A stretch of DNA of 64,000 bases, from positions 23,387-87,386 of the forward strand of contig CAYSPG010000013.1 in assembly GCA_964432885.1 (NCBI GenBank). Direction: 5' to 3'. Positions 1 to 9,178 of the stretch are shown in pieces (position 1 is the first letter of the stretch; each line of letters begins with the position of its first letter). Under the pieces are notes generated by a model that worked only from the letters and a program-made list of their open reading frames with translations, did no database searches and had not been told where the DNA came from. Origin of the DNA: CAYSPG01 sp964432885. Lineage in GTDB: Bacteria; Bacteroidota; Bacteroidia; AKYH767-A; OLB10. Position numbers and translations under genes: made by a program.

Positions 1-815
1 TGCCCTAAAATTCCCTGATAGTGATAACCCGCTTCAAGCTTTGGCAGCCATAATGCACGACTTACTTCTAATTGTTTTTGTGTGATGAGTTTTTCCTGTT
101 CTAAAAATTTACGCAACGGGTCTGCATTTTCATAATCGGTTTCTAACTGTTCAAACGGTGGAATGTTTTGCGGCACGGGATAAATGGTGTCTGTGAAGTT
201 GATTTGATTTCCTCCGTTGAACGCAGTGAGTTGCTGATTGAATTGGGCAATGGCAGAAACATTTTCCTGAAATTGCTTTTTAATTTCAATGAGTTGAAGT
301 TTCGCTTTGTTCACATCTAAAATATTTCCATCGCCTTTATCTAATTTGGTTTGAAAATCACTCAACAGTTTTTCGGTGTTAAGTTTTATTTGTGTGAGTT
401 GCAATTGCAATTTGTTGCGATGCACTAATTCAATGCAAACTATTTTAGCTTCTAATAAAATATCTTGTCTTGTTGCGGTAAGTTGAATTTCTGCCTGTGT
501 GGCTTGTTGTTTTGCCAATTGATTTTTCTTGATGTAGGAAGTTGGAAAATCAAATGATTGAGTAACGCTGAAGTCATTCTGATTGCCCGCACCAACAGGA
601 CTTCCAACCAAATAATCATACTCAACACTTGGATTGGCAGGGGTTAGTCCTGTTTTGAATTGCAACTTTTGTGCTTCCAAAAATTGAGTGCTTGCCAAAA
701 TTGTTTTGTTGTTTTTAGCAATGTCGGTAAGGACAGTTTCCATTTGTGATTGAGCATTTGCATTAAACGCATAAGCAACAACAAACAATTTTATGATGAT
801 GATTTTGTTTTTCAT
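1..815 (-). CDS. TolC-family outer membrane efflux protein, C-terminus outside window
   Basis: Partial gene running off the left edge; about 271 codons are visible. It starts at the ATG at 815, which overlaps the TGA of the upstream CusA-like gene by four bases (ATGA), so translational coupling is likely. The N-terminus is a signal peptide (MKNKIIIIKL, then a hydrophobic stretch ending FNANAQ). After it come long Gln/Lys/Leu-rich helices with the spacing expected of a TolC coiled coil. Known role of the family: trimeric outer-membrane channel that docks on an RND pump and adaptor. As last gene of the cluster at 1-6368 it is inferred to export metal ions. It is separate from the TolC domain fused to the second pump at 32116-36477. 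Confidence 0.85.
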   Translation of the reverse strand, partial: MKNKIIIIKLFVVAYAFNANAQSQMETVLTDIAKNNKTILASTQFLEAQKLQFKTGLTPANPSVEYDYLVGSPVGAGNQNDFSVTQSFDFPTSYIKKNQLAKQQATQAEIQLTATRQDILLEAKIVCIELVHRNKLQLQLTQIKLNTEKLLSDFQTKLDKGDGNILDVNKAKLQLIEIKKQFQENVSAIAQFNQQLTAFNGGNQINFTDTIYPVPQNIPPFEQLETDYENADPLRKFLEQEKLITQKQLEVSRALWLPKLEAGYHYQGILG

Positions 816-3800
816 TTCAATTCTGTTTTAGTATTTGACAAATAATAAACCACCGGCACAATAAAAATATTGAGCAGCGTAGAGGTGAGCAGTCCACCCA
901 AAATAACTTTTGCCATAGGGCTTTGAATTTCGTTTCCGGGCAAATCTCCAGCGATGGCAAGCGGTATTAATGCTAATCCTGCTGTTAATGCTGTCATTAA
1001 GATTGGACTTAACCTGTCTTTTGAACCTTGAATTATTGTGTCGTATAAATTCAATCCTTCTTCTTTTAAGGTTTTGTAATGCGATACGAGTAAAATTCCG
1101 TTGCGTGTGGCAACTCCAAACAAGGTGATGAAGCCGATGATGCTCGGAATACTCATTATTCCACTGGTGAAATAAATACTGAACACTCCGCCAATCAATG
1201 CAAGTGGAAGATTAAGCAAAATGATACTTGCAATTTTTACATTCTTAAATTCCTGAAAGAGCAAAAGAAAAATTACGAGCAGCGAAAGCAGCGATGTAAT
1301 CAAAAGTGTTTTTGATGCTTCTGCTTCTGCCTCAAATTGTCCAGCGTATTCAAGGTGATACCCTTCGGGAAGTTTTATTTTGTCGGTGATGATTTTCTGA
1401 ATGTCCTGCACCACACTCTTTTGGTCTCGTCCTGCAACATTGGCACTGACAACAGTTTTGCGTTGCACATTTTCACGGTTGATGGTGTTGGGTCCTGTGG
1501 TGCTAATTACATCTGCTACATAATGCAGGGGAATTTTTTGCCCGTCATGTGTGTCAATCATTGCGTTGCGGATGTTCTCCATTTTGCCTTTGTTGGCATC
1601 ATCAAAGCGAAGGATTAAATCAAAAGTTTTTGCTCCCTCGTATATCTCTGAAACCTTTTCTCCTGCAAAAGCCACATCTACAAACTCATTAAACTCTCCG
1701 ATTGTAATTCCATAATAATTTAAAATATCCCGCTTTGCTTTTATCTGCACCTGCGGAATTTCTACCTGCTGTTCCACACTTAAATCAACAAGTCCTTCTA
1801 CATTTTGAATTTCGTTTTTGATTTGGTTAGAAAGCGTAAAGAGTTTGTTCAAGTCACTGCCGAATATTTTGATAGCGATGTTCGCTCTTGTTCCCGAAAG
1901 CATGTGGTCAATGCGGTGAGAAATGGGTTGCCCGATGGTGATGTTTGCACCTGTAACGCCTTTAAGTTTCTCACGGACTTCTTCCAGAAATTCTTCACGG
2001 CTTCTTTCATTCAAAATAAATGGAGCATCAATTTCAGCAGCGTTTACACCTTGTGCATGTTCGTCTAATTCCGCTCTGCCTGTTCTTCGTGTAGTAATTT
2101 TTATTTCGGGAACGGACAATAATGCTTTCTCTACTGCTGTTCCAATCTTATTACTTTCCTCTAATGAAATTCCGGGCAACGAAACGGCACTTATTACCAA
2201 AGAACCTTCATTGAACTCGGGTAAAAAACTTCTTCCTAACTGGCTCATTACAATCAATGCACCAATAAGCAGCAATGCGGAAAATGCAATGACTGACTTT
2301 TTCCAACGCATTACTTTTATCAATGTGCTTGCATAATATTTTTGCAAGCGTTGCACCAACCAACTTTCGCCATGTTGCTTTTGCAACATTTTTTCATTGG
2401 CTAATAGATAACTTCCCAAAACAGGTGTGAGTGTAATTGAAACGATAAGTGAAGCAAAAAGCGAAACGATAAATGCAATGCCAAGCGGTGCAAGCAATTT
2501 GCCTTCCATGCCGCTTAAAAAGAAAAGCGGAACGAATGCAACAATGATGATGAATGTTGCATTGATGATGGATGTTCTGATTTCAACGGATGCATCAAAA
2601 ATTACTTTGAGTTTGTCAGTGCGTTCTGCAATAGGTTTGACAGCATTTTGTTTTAACCGCTTAAAAACATTTTCCACATCAATAATTGCATCATCAACTA
2701 ATGCACCGATGGCAATTGCCATTCCGCCCAAACTCATGGTGTTGATGGTAAAGCCAAGCCACTTCAATGTGAAGATGGCAACGATTAAAGAAATTGGAAT
2801 TGCTAAAAGTGAAATGATTGTTGCTCTCCAATTCATTAAAAACAAAAACAAAATGATGATGACAAAAACACTTCCTTCTAACAGTGTTTTGTTGATGTTG
2901 CTGATAGAGGCATTGATAAAATCTGCCTGACGGAAAATTTTTGTATTGATGTGAATGTCTTTCGGCAAATTGCTTTGCATGTCGGCAATGGCTGCATCAA
3001 TTTTTGTTGTGAGTTCAAGTGTGTTGGTGGCAGGTTGTTTCATCACGGTCATAATCACAGCAGGGTTTCCTTTCAATGAGCCATCACCGATTTTCTGTGC
3101 TGCACCAATTTTTATTTCAGCAACATCTTCAATCTTTACAATGTTGCCGCTAACGGTTTTGATAACTGATTTTCCTAACTCATCTACCTCGCTTGTTCTG
3201 CCGATGCCCTTTACAATGTATTCGTTGTTGTATTCGCTGATGAAACCGCCTGAAGAATTTCCGTTTGCCTGTTCACTTGCTTTCAGTAATTCGGAAAGCG
3301 AAACATGGTAGTAATTCATTTTTTGTGGTGATGCCAAAATCTGATACTGCTTGTATTCGCCACCAATTACAACTACCTGTGCAACGCCACCTGTGGCTAA
3401 TAATCTTGGTCTTATTGTCCAATCGGAAATTGTTCGCAAATCCATTTGCGAAGTGCTGTCGGCTGTTAAACTAATGAGCATGATTTCACCCATGATGGAA
3501 CTTTGCGGAGCCATTGTAGGATTGCCAACTCCCTGCGGAAGTTTTTCAGCAACAGCAATTATTTTTTCGTTTACAATTTGTCGTGCTTTAAAAATGTCGG
3601 TGTTCCATTCAAACTCCACCCACACAATTGAAATTCCTGCCGATGATGAACTGCGAACCCTGCGAACATTGGTTGCACCGTTTACAGAAGTTTCAATAGG
3701 AAAGGTTACGAGCTTCTCCACTTCTTCGGGAGCCATGCCGTGTGCTTCCGTCAGCACAACAACAGTTGGCGCAGTGAGGTCGGGAAATACATCTACTTCC

Positions 3801-3901
3801 ATTTGTGTGGCTACATACGAGCCGAACACAATGAGCAACACGCTTGCTACAATGACGAGCAAGCGGTTGGTGAGCGAGAAATTTATGATGCGATTTAACA
3901 T
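812..3901 (-). CDS. CusA/CzcA-family heavy-metal efflux RND pump
   Basis: Inner-membrane proton-driven pump of 1029 residues, the usual length for the heavy-metal RND family. It begins MLNRIINFSL with the first transmembrane helix near residues 14-34. The periplasmic start reads VDVFPDLTAPTV, typical of CusA/CzcA. The proton-relay helix carries AIGALVDDAIIDVEN near residues 395-410. This differs from the DFGxxxDGA signature of the second pump in this window, so the two probably handle different ions; the ion cannot be assigned from sequence alone. It lies 16 bp downstream of a small lipoprotein gene and overlaps the TolC gene by four bases. The operon order is His-rich protein, adaptor, lipoprotein, pump, channel. 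Confidence 0.93.
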   Translation of the reverse strand: MLNRIINFSLTNRLLVIVASVLLIVFGSYVATQMEVDVFPDLTAPTVVVLTEAHGMAPEEVEKLVTFPIETSVNGATNVRRVRSSSSAGISIVWVEFEWNTDIFKARQIVNEKIIAVAEKLPQGVGNPTMAPQSSIMGEIMLISLTADSTSQMDLRTISDWTIRPRLLATGGVAQVVVIGGEYKQYQILASPQKMNYYHVSLSELLKASEQANGNSSGGFISEYNNEYIVKGIGRTSEVDELGKSVIKTVSGNIVKIEDVAEIKIGAAQKIGDGSLKGNPAVIMTVMKQPATNTLELTTKIDAAIADMQSNLPKDIHINTKIFRQADFINASISNINKTLLEGSVFVIIILFLFLMNWRATIISLLAIPISLIVAIFTLKWLGFTINTMSLGGMAIAIGALVDDAIIDVENVFKRLKQNAVKPIAERTDKLKVIFDASVEIRTSIINATFIIIVAFVPLFFLSGMEGKLLAPLGIAFIVSLFASLIVSITLTPVLGSYLLANEKMLQKQHGESWLVQRLQKYYASTLIKVMRWKKSVIAFSALLLIGALIVMSQLGRSFLPEFNEGSLVISAVSLPGISLEESNKIGTAVEKALLSVPEIKITTRRTGRAELDEHAQGVNAAEIDAPFILNERSREEFLEEVREKLKGVTGANITIGQPISHRIDHMLSGTRANIAIKIFGSDLNKLFTLSNQIKNEIQNVEGLVDLSVEQQVEIPQVQIKAKRDILNYYGITIGEFNEFVDVAFAGEKVSEIYEGAKTFDLILRFDDANKGKMENIRNAMIDTHDGQKIPLHYVADVISTTGPNTINRENVQRKTVVSANVAGRDQKSVVQDIQKIITDKIKLPEGYHLEYAGQFEAEAEASKTLLITSLLSLLVIFLLLFQEFKNVKIASIILLNLPLALIGGVFSIYFTSGIMSIPSIIGFITLFGVATRNGILLVSHYKTLKEEGLNLYDTIIQGSKDRLSPILMTALTAGLALIPLAIAGDLPGNEIQSPMAKVILGGLLTSTLLNIFIVPVVYYLSNTKTELK

Positions 3902-3917
3902 TGCTTATTTGTTTTAA

Positions 3918-4331
3918 TTATTCAACTACAGGAACATTTACATTTACTTCACCGCTTTCGGCAGTTATGGTAAATGGAATACCACCAAATACTCTTTCAT
4001 TAATTGTTGTGTCAAAACCTGTAGCAACAATGAAGTAGTCGCCACACTTCAAACCGGTGCAATGCACATCGGCATCGCCAACACTTCCAACAAAATATGT
4101 ATCAAATGCCGATAGCCCTCCGCTTGGTAATTCCTGCGTGTTGAATTTCAGGTAAACAGTGTCAAGGTAAGTTGCCTGATTGTAAATAGGCACAGAATGA
4201 TGCTTAGGAAATGCAACCAATGTTACATTGCCGCCTGTTCCTGCGTTGCACTTTTCTTCTTTTTTGCATGATGAAACAGAAAGAAGTATAACTGTTGCTA
4301 TAATTGCTGAAATGTGAATTTGCTTTTTCAT
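3918..4331 (-). CDS. small secreted lipoprotein inside the efflux operon
   Basis: 137 residues. The N-terminus has a lipoprotein signal with hydrophobic core and lipobox SVSSC (Cys about residue 22), followed by KKEEKCN. The mature part is predicted mostly beta and has four further cysteines and several histidines (PKHHSV, DADVHCTGLKCGDY). I do not recognise a named family. Position between the adaptor gene (4376-5875) and the pump gene (812-3901), on the same strand with short gaps, makes an auxiliary periplasmic metal-binding or sensing role plausible, but this is inference from context. Confidence 0.75.
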   Translation of the reverse strand: MKKQIHISAIIATVILLSVSSCKKEEKCNAGTGGNVTLVAFPKHHSVPIYNQATYLDTVYLKFNTQELPSGGLSAFDTYFVGSVGDADVHCTGLKCGDYFIVATGFDTTINERVFGGIPFTITAESGEVNVNVPVVE

Positions 4332-4375
4332 TTTGCTTTGCTTTTGTTTTTAATTTTTGAATAAAATTTAAAGTA

Positions 4376-5875
4376 TTAGTGTTCGTGTCCGTGTGCAGGT
4401 AGTGTTCCGCTTGCTTGCGACAATTTAATCTGATACGCTCCTTTGGTTACTACTCTTTCGCCTTCTGAAACTCCGCTCATTACCTGAACATTTATTCCGT
4501 CCGTTGCACCAAGTTTAACTTCTCGCTTTTGAAAACTTTCACCTTCGGTTTGCACATACACAAAAAAGTTTCCCTGTTCTTCAATCAATGAAGAAACCGG
4601 AATTGTCATAGCATCAGGGATTGGAAATGATTTGAGATACACTTCTGCCACCGAACCGGGAATGATGTTTCCTGTGTTGTCAATTTCAAAAGTTACAGGA
4701 ATGAATGGTGAACTTGCCGTTGCGCTCTTGCCGTAAGAAATCACTTTGCCGTTAAGTTCTGCGGTGCTGAAAAACTTGTCGCTGTCGGTTGCTTTGAAAT
4801 TTGCAGAAGTGATTGCCGAAAGATTGTTGAAATACTTTTGAGAGACATTGGCTTGAAGAATAAGTTTCTTGTTTTTTGAAATGGTTGCTAATGGTGTTCC
4901 TGCTTCTACAAACTGTCCTTCGGTTACAAAAATGTTTTTCACAAAACCATTCATTACAGATGAAACGGTTTGTCCGTTTGCAGAATAATTTTTTGCAATG
5001 GTATTAAAAGCGGTTTGTGCGTTATCGTATTTCAGTTTTGTTTCCTGAAAATCTTTTTCGGAAACGATTTTGTCTTTCACCAATTCCTTTGCACGGTCGT
5101 AATCAGTTTTCGCTTTTTCGTAATTCGCTTTTGCTTCTTTGAAGTTTGCATCAATATTTCCTTCTGCTAAGTCACCACCCGAAATGGTGAACAAAGCTGT
5201 GCCTGTATTTATGGCTGAACCTATAATGGTTTTGTTTCCTGTAAACAAAACAATGCCGCTTGCTTTTGCGGTTACTATCATTTCATCGCCCGGTGCTGAA
5301 AGAATTTGTCCGCTTGTTTTAATGATGCTGCTGAAAGGCTGCGTTTTTACAGGTGCGTTTGCAAATTCAACTTTCCATGCTTGTTCTTTCAAATAAGTGA
5401 TGTCGCTGCTTCCGCTTTCTTCGGGTTGTTCTGCCAATGCAGTTTTTTCATCGGCATAAACTTTAACATTGTCAATCACAATCTGGTCAGTGAAAGATTT
5501 TGTGACGATGTCAAAAATCAATTTTCCTGTTCCCGCAGTTGTGGGTGTTAACCGTAAACGGAAAATTCCAGGCACTTCGGGTTTGTTTGCTTCTACAGTT
5601 ACAGGTTTTCCATTTACTGTAAGTGTCAATGTGATTACGGCTTCCTGCAAGGGATAAAAGCGTTCGCCTAAAATGGTGAAGTGTGCAGCGAACCTTGTTT
5701 CAGTTCCCACCACTGGCGGTTTGAACTCAACAAAGAGTTCTGAATTGTCGGTGTAAAGGGTGTAAGCAAGTGCTTCCAATCCTTTTTCTTCTGTTCCGTG
5801 TTCGTGTGAATGTTCGTGAGAACATCCAATGAACATTGCTGTGATAATTGCCAAAGGCAAAATTATTTTTTTCAT
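4376..5875 (-). CDS. RND efflux periplasmic adaptor (CusB/HlyD type), His-rich lipoprotein
   Basis: 499 residues. A lipoprotein signal ends in MFIGCSHEHSHEHG, so the protein is probably anchored by lipid and starts with a His-rich metal-binding stretch. An extra immunoglobulin-like domain follows at about residues 25-145 (LTVNGKPVTVEANKP), before the usual lipoyl and alpha-hairpin regions (EAKANYEKAKTDYDRAKELV near 247-266) and beta-barrel domains. The C-terminus is again His-containing (LPAHGHEH). Known role of the family: bridges the RND pump and the outer-membrane channel and hands over metal ions. It is the second gene of the operon at 1-6368. Confidence 0.9.
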   Translation of the reverse strand: MKKIILPLAIITAMFIGCSHEHSHEHGTEEKGLEALAYTLYTDNSELFVEFKPPVVGTETRFAAHFTILGERFYPLQEAVITLTLTVNGKPVTVEANKPEVPGIFRLRLTPTTAGTGKLIFDIVTKSFTDQIVIDNVKVYADEKTALAEQPEESGSSDITYLKEQAWKVEFANAPVKTQPFSSIIKTSGQILSAPGDEMIVTAKASGIVLFTGNKTIIGSAINTGTALFTISGGDLAEGNIDANFKEAKANYEKAKTDYDRAKELVKDKIVSEKDFQETKLKYDNAQTAFNTIAKNYSANGQTVSSVMNGFVKNIFVTEGQFVEAGTPLATISKNKKLILQANVSQKYFNNLSAITSANFKATDSDKFFSTAELNGKVISYGKSATASSPFIPVTFEIDNTGNIIPGSVAEVYLKSFPIPDAMTIPVSSLIEEQGNFFVYVQTEGESFQKREVKLGATDGINVQVMSGVSEGERVVTKGAYQIKLSQASGTLPAHGHEH

Positions 5876-5963
5876 TTTTATTTTGTTTGAAATTGAATTA
5901 AACGCACTGCGCCTCTCGCACTTGTTTATGCAAAAGGTGTTCGCTTTCCGAAAGGAAAACTTG

Positions 5964-6368
5964 TTACGCTATAAAAGCAGGAGGAGCCCGCAAACCCGAA
6001 GAGTGGGAATGAGGCGAAATGTAAATAAGATGTTCGGCAGGCGGTGAACCAAGTAAAGGCGGAATGTCAAAATTACTTAGCGCAAAATTGTCGGGTAACA
6101 CGGCAACAAGTGAAAGTTGCAGTTTTGAAAAGGTGTTGCTGATGTTGTGGTTTGGAGTGAAGGAAAAGCCGTCAGCCGCATGAGTGAAATGAGAGAACAT
6201 GTGGTTTAGTCCATCGTTGTCCTCGCCATCATCATGGTTGTGGTGGGTGTTGTGCTGCCCGGTTAAATGCTCGTCATGGTCGTGGTGATGATGCGGAATG
6301 ATGTTGTGCCCAAGCAGAATTGCGTAGGCGGTAAACATCATCAATATAGCTGTATATTTTTTCAACAT
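5964..6368 (-). CDS. His-rich small secreted protein heading the efflux operon
   Basis: 134 residues from the ATG at 6368. A longer reading to 6521 adds a basic stretch with no signal peptide, so the internal start is preferred because it yields a proper signal sequence (MLKKYTAILMMFTAYAILLG). The mature part opens with a dense His/Asp region (IIPHHHHDHDEH, THHNHDDGED) that could bind divalent metal. The rest is unremarkable, and the C-terminus is hydrophobic and Pro-rich. It lies 88 bp before the adaptor gene. By analogy, a small Cys-rich protein heads the second efflux operon. The role, such as metal scavenging in the periplasm, is inference. Confidence 0.65.
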   Translation of the reverse strand: MLKKYTAILMMFTAYAILLGHNIIPHHHHDHDEHLTGQHNTHHNHDDGEDNDGLNHMFSHFTHAADGFSFTPNHNISNTFSKLQLSLVAVLPDNFALSNFDIPPLLGSPPAEHLIYISPHSHSSGLRAPPAFIA

Positions 6369-6413
6369 CGGGCACGAAGGTAGGAAAATTAAGTGGTAAA
6401 AGTTGATTGATAT
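6354..6413 (-). promoter_or_regulatory. possible promoter for the His-rich protein and efflux operon
   Basis: On the minus strand, TACCTTCG lies about 6 bases before the ATG at 6368. It resembles the Bacteroidota -7 element TAnnTTTG with one mismatch, and a TTTT stretch lies about 19 bases further upstream. If used, the transcript would have almost no leader. This is a weak call from consensus only. Confidence 0.25.
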
Positions 6414-6441
6414 GAAGATGGATTTAATGGAGCGTTGGCGA

Positions 6442-6508
6442 TTGCACTCTTTTGACTTTGCCTTTGGGCTGGCTTCGTGCGGTTGCAGGCAAAGGCAAAT
6501 GTGTGCAA
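6442..6508. repeat. TTGCAC/GTGCAA hairpin repeat, copy 1
   Basis: Inverted repeat whose arms are TTGCACTC...CTTTGCC and GGCAAAG...GTGTGCAA around a loop of about 25 bases. It is one of six related hairpins in the window (also 7077-7142, 19045-19112, 26625-26690, 27738-27801, 36970-37035). The outer bases and the motifs CACATTT on one arm and AGAG on the other are kept, while the inner arm sequence varies with matching changes. It lies in the leader of the efflux operon, next to the attC-like element at 6667-6881. Confidence 0.6.
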
Positions 6509-6666
6509 TGTGTGGTGGCATAAAAATTTTTCGTGCGGGGGCTTTTTTTTATTTTTTTTCTTGAAGCGTCAGCCCTTAGAAGCGGTGTCGGTCGTTAACC
6601 AAAAGTTGTCCGAAAAAGTTAATTCAAAGCTCGTCAGTTTGAGGTTAGCACTGCGCCAAAAAAGTT

Positions 6667-6881
6667 GCACATAACGAAGAAGGGCTTGGCGAAGGTTTAA
6701 AAAGCAAGAGTAGAAGTTACTGCTGCCTTGAAAAAAAAATGCAACCGAAAAGACAACATTTTTCTGCCGACAAGTTGGTTGCATTTTTTTTATCATGCAG
6801 TAAAGGTAATAAGAATTACTGCTGTTTGATAAACTGAACTGCCTTGCTTTTTAAACTTTTGCTAAGCTTGATGTTATGTGC
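6667..6881 (-). repeat. attC-like imperfect palindrome E (215 bp)
   Basis: Ends are GCACATAAC at 6667-6675 and GTTATGTGC at 6873-6881. Inside, the left arm GGGCTTGGCGAAGG pairs imperfectly with the right arm CTTTTGCTAAGC, and then TTTAAAAAGCAAG pairs with CTTGCTTTTTAAA. The centre holds a nested hairpin, AATGCAACC...GGTTGCATT, flanked by A and T runs (6732-6793). The element shares length and layout with the one at 26779-26993. It separates the unit that holds the giant T9SS gene from the unit that starts the efflux operon. Orientation is inferred as minus, matching the genes. Confidence 0.6.
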
Positions 6882-7076
6882 TGGGCTATGCGGTGCATCA
6901 GGGCTATGTCGGCTTGTTGTTGCACTCTGTAAAAGACTGTTTGAGTTTAGCACTGTTGTATTAGACCAGGCAGGGTGAGGGGTGCGATGGTAGTGCGGTT
7001 GGAAGGGTAAAGGTTTTTTTTATTTTTTGCGTGGAGGCAAACCTTTTTATCCCGCTCACGGGATATTGCGGTGGCA

Positions 7077-7142
7077 TTGCACACTCTATTTAAAGTTTTG
7101 GTTGTGCTGTTGGCATTGCGCGACTTTAAATTGTGTGTGCAA
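7077..7142. repeat. TTGCAC/GTGCAA hairpin repeat, copy 2
   Basis: Arms TTGCACACTC-tatTTAAAGT and ACTTTAA-attGTGTGTGCAA close a loop of about 25 bases. It belongs to the six-member hairpin family. It sits just before the R''-like end of the attC-like element at 6667-6881 when read on the minus strand, the same relative place as the copies at 19045 and 27738. Confidence 0.55.
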
Positions 7143-7373
7143 TTGGCGGTGGCAAAAACTGTTTGCAAGAGGCATACGGATAGGTTTGCGGGAATGGCAG
7201 ATTTGGATTTGGTATTTTTAGTTTTTGGTTTGGTGCTTGCTGATACGGGTGTGGTATGCTTAGATTTTGGTTTGGGTTATACCGATTGCAATTATGGCAG
7301 GTTAGTTTGCGGTTTGGGTTGCTTAGATATTGATTTGGGGCATCCCGATACCGATTTGGGGACAGTTTGGCAG

Positions 7374-7400
7374 AGCCCCCTAAATCCCCCTAAGGGGGAC
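7374..7400. repeat. short C-rich palindrome (AGCCCCCTAAATCCCCCTAA type)
   Basis: A tight hairpin, TCCCCC-taa-GGGGGA (7385-7399), is preceded by AGCCCCCTAAA. Short repeats of this type are common between genes in Bacteroidota genomes (recalled, not checked). No coding role is seen. Confidence 0.5.
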
Positions 7401-7908
7401 TAAAAAAAATGTTTCAGTAATTGAAACATAAATTTTTAAAAAAAGTAAAAGGGTTTTTTGATTTTTAAAAAAGCAATCGTTTGGAAAAAAAAAGAGGACT
7501 GAACGAGAGGGAAGGTTATTGCCTAAACGGAACGGTGGGTGATGATGGTTGGAGGTTGCTCGCAGATTTCGCGGATTGCGCAGATGGGAAAGCTATAAGA
7601 TGTTTCTTAGAAAACATGCTATATATATAAGGTGTATCAAAAATATTTTGTTTTGATTGAAACATTCTGCTTTTTGTATAAGTACAAGACCATGTTCAAT
7701 ATTTGTGCCGAAAGCAACGAAATGGGAAATTGAGCAAAATAAAAAATATTGAATCTTTATAAAAAAAGTTGAAACCTTTAAAAAGCAAGTTACGTTAAAC
7801 CAGCATCAACAAATTAATTAATCTCAAAAAATAATTGTAACCCAAATAAAATAACAAACGTTAAACAACGAAATTCAATTTTAAAATAACAAATAAAACA
7901 ACACTATC

Positions 7909-8925
7909 ATGATTACTCCATTATTTAGCTGCTCACAACCATTAATGTATCAAACTGCTCGTACTATGTGGATAAACTGCAAAGAGTTTATTATACAAAT
8001 GGGTGGGTTTAAAAGTTTTTATACTGTTGATTATTGCGATGCGCGCATTGCTGAAATTGATGCTGCCGAAGCAATGAAAAGTGAGGCTGCGCGTGCTTTA
8101 CAGCATGAGTCTGTTCGCTTTGATTTGGTTACGCTGGCTGATGATGTGCGCGGAAACTGGCAGGCATTGAAGCAATATATATCAAGTGTATATAAAGAAA
8201 AGGAATTGCGTGAAATGAACTGGCGTGCCGCAGGTTGGTCAAGTTATGACCGCGCAAGTGATGATAACTGGACGAGTGTGCAATCGTTAATTAGCGAGGG
8301 TAAAAAGTACATTGAAGAAAATTTGGATACGCTTACCGAAAACAATAATATGCCTGTAACATTTCCTGCAACGTTTATTGCTGCCGGTTCTGCATTTAAC
8401 AGCAAGTTGGTTGATTTTGGACAAGCACAAGAAACTGCGGGTGTTGAAACTGATGCTAAGAATAACGCTAACAATGATGTTTATTCTAAAGCAATAGACA
8501 TGGGACAGGACGGACAGTTTGTGATGCGCAAGGATGAGAGCAAGCGCAAACAGTTTTCTTTTGAAGCAGTTAGTGAAATGTTAGAACCAAAAGGCAGCAG
8601 CACGTTGGTGGTTGAGTTGAGGGATACGGAGACTAACGCTGTGATAAAAACTTTTGAAGTAACAAATTTAGAAACGCAAAGAACTGTAACATCTATTGAA
8701 GGCAGAGCCGAAATGGGATTACAGGCGGCAGGTGAAAACAAGCAGTACAGAATTGTTGCTGATGGTTACCCTGAGGAAACCATATCAGTTAACATGAACA
8801 CCGGAACAAAGGTTGTAAAGAAATTGACTGTAGCACCATTGATAAGTGCTGCTGCAAAAGCTGAACTTGAAGAAATTGAAAATGCAACTCCTACTCCTTC
8901 GCCTGAATTGGTGACGGTAAGGTAA
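7909..8925 (+). CDS. hypothetical protein with C-terminal carboxypeptidase-regulatory-like beta domain
   Basis: 338 residues, one of very few plus-strand genes here. There is no signal peptide or membrane helix. Residues about 1-120 are helical and rich in Ala, Asp and Trp (NWQALKQYISSVYKEKELRE). Residues about 225-305 look like a small beta-sandwich of the carboxypeptidase-regulatory/Ig type (STLVVELRDTETNAVIKTFE, then YRIVADGYPEETISVNMNTG). The C-terminus is a Pro/Thr-rich tail (TPTPSPELVTVR). I do not recognise a named family. It faces the opposite way to its neighbours and has its own AT-rich upstream region and a hairpin behind it, so it is probably a single-gene transcript. Confidence 0.7.
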   Translation: MITPLFSCSQPLMYQTARTMWINCKEFIIQMGGFKSFYTVDYCDARIAEIDAAEAMKSEAARALQHESVRFDLVTLADDVRGNWQALKQYISSVYKEKELREMNWRAAGWSSYDRASDDNWTSVQSLISEGKKYIEENLDTLTENNNMPVTFPATFIAAGSAFNSKLVDFGQAQETAGVETDAKNNANNDVYSKAIDMGQDGQFVMRKDESKRKQFSFEAVSEMLEPKGSSTLVVELRDTETNAVIKTFEVTNLETQRTVTSIEGRAEMGLQAAGENKQYRIVADGYPEETISVNMNTGTKVVKKLTVAPLISAAAKAELEEIENATPTPSPELVTVR

Positions 8926-8998
8926 AGCACTAAAGATTAATACGAAGTAAAAAAGCCTTTACTCATTCTTTTCTTAAAATTTAATTGTAATCGTGAAT

Positions 8999-9044
8999 GC
9001 GCTGAAAGGCGCATTTGCCTTTTCCGGCAAGGGCTTTTTGTTTT
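8999..9044 (+). terminator. candidate terminator after the 7909-8925 gene
   Basis: Two small stems in a row, GCGC-tgaaag-GCGC (8999-9012) and TTGCC-ttttcc-GGCAA (9015-9030), are followed by a T-rich run to 9043. The second stem with its T run fits a weak intrinsic terminator for the plus-strand gene. Confidence 0.4.
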
Positions 9045-9178
9045 GAGTAGCTTGATAGCGTTAAGGATGGTAGCGGTTATCCTTTAAATTATTGAGGCAC
9101 GAAATAATTAAAAGATAATAGCGGACAGCCTGACCATTTGATGCCGCCATTTCGCGGCATGAAATGGGAACGCCCAAA

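Larger units (their letters stand above)
6882..7908. other. gene-poor stretch of about 1 kb
   Basis: No convincing gene. It holds one TTGCAC hairpin (7077-7142), a G+T-rich degenerate run rich in GGTTTGG at about 7195-7370, and a C-rich palindrome at 7374-7400. From about 7400 it becomes strongly AT-rich up to the plus-strand gene at 7909, presumably with that gene's promoter, though I cannot place it with confidence. An open frame at 7071-7403 consists of the repeats themselves and is not called. Confidence 0.6.

Noticed and set aside
3351..3917. 188-residue plus-strand frame and several others antisense to the CusA-like, rpoB and rpoC genes
   Set aside because: They are shadows of strongly conserved genes on the minus strand.
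6569..6796. 75-residue minus-strand frame
   Set aside because: It lies across palindrome E and its A/T-run hairpin, with no recognisable protein features.
7071..7403. 110-residue plus-strand frame ending SPLNPPKGD
   Set aside because: It is made of G+T-rich degenerate repeats, a hairpin repeat and the C-rich palindrome; it has no protein-like composition.
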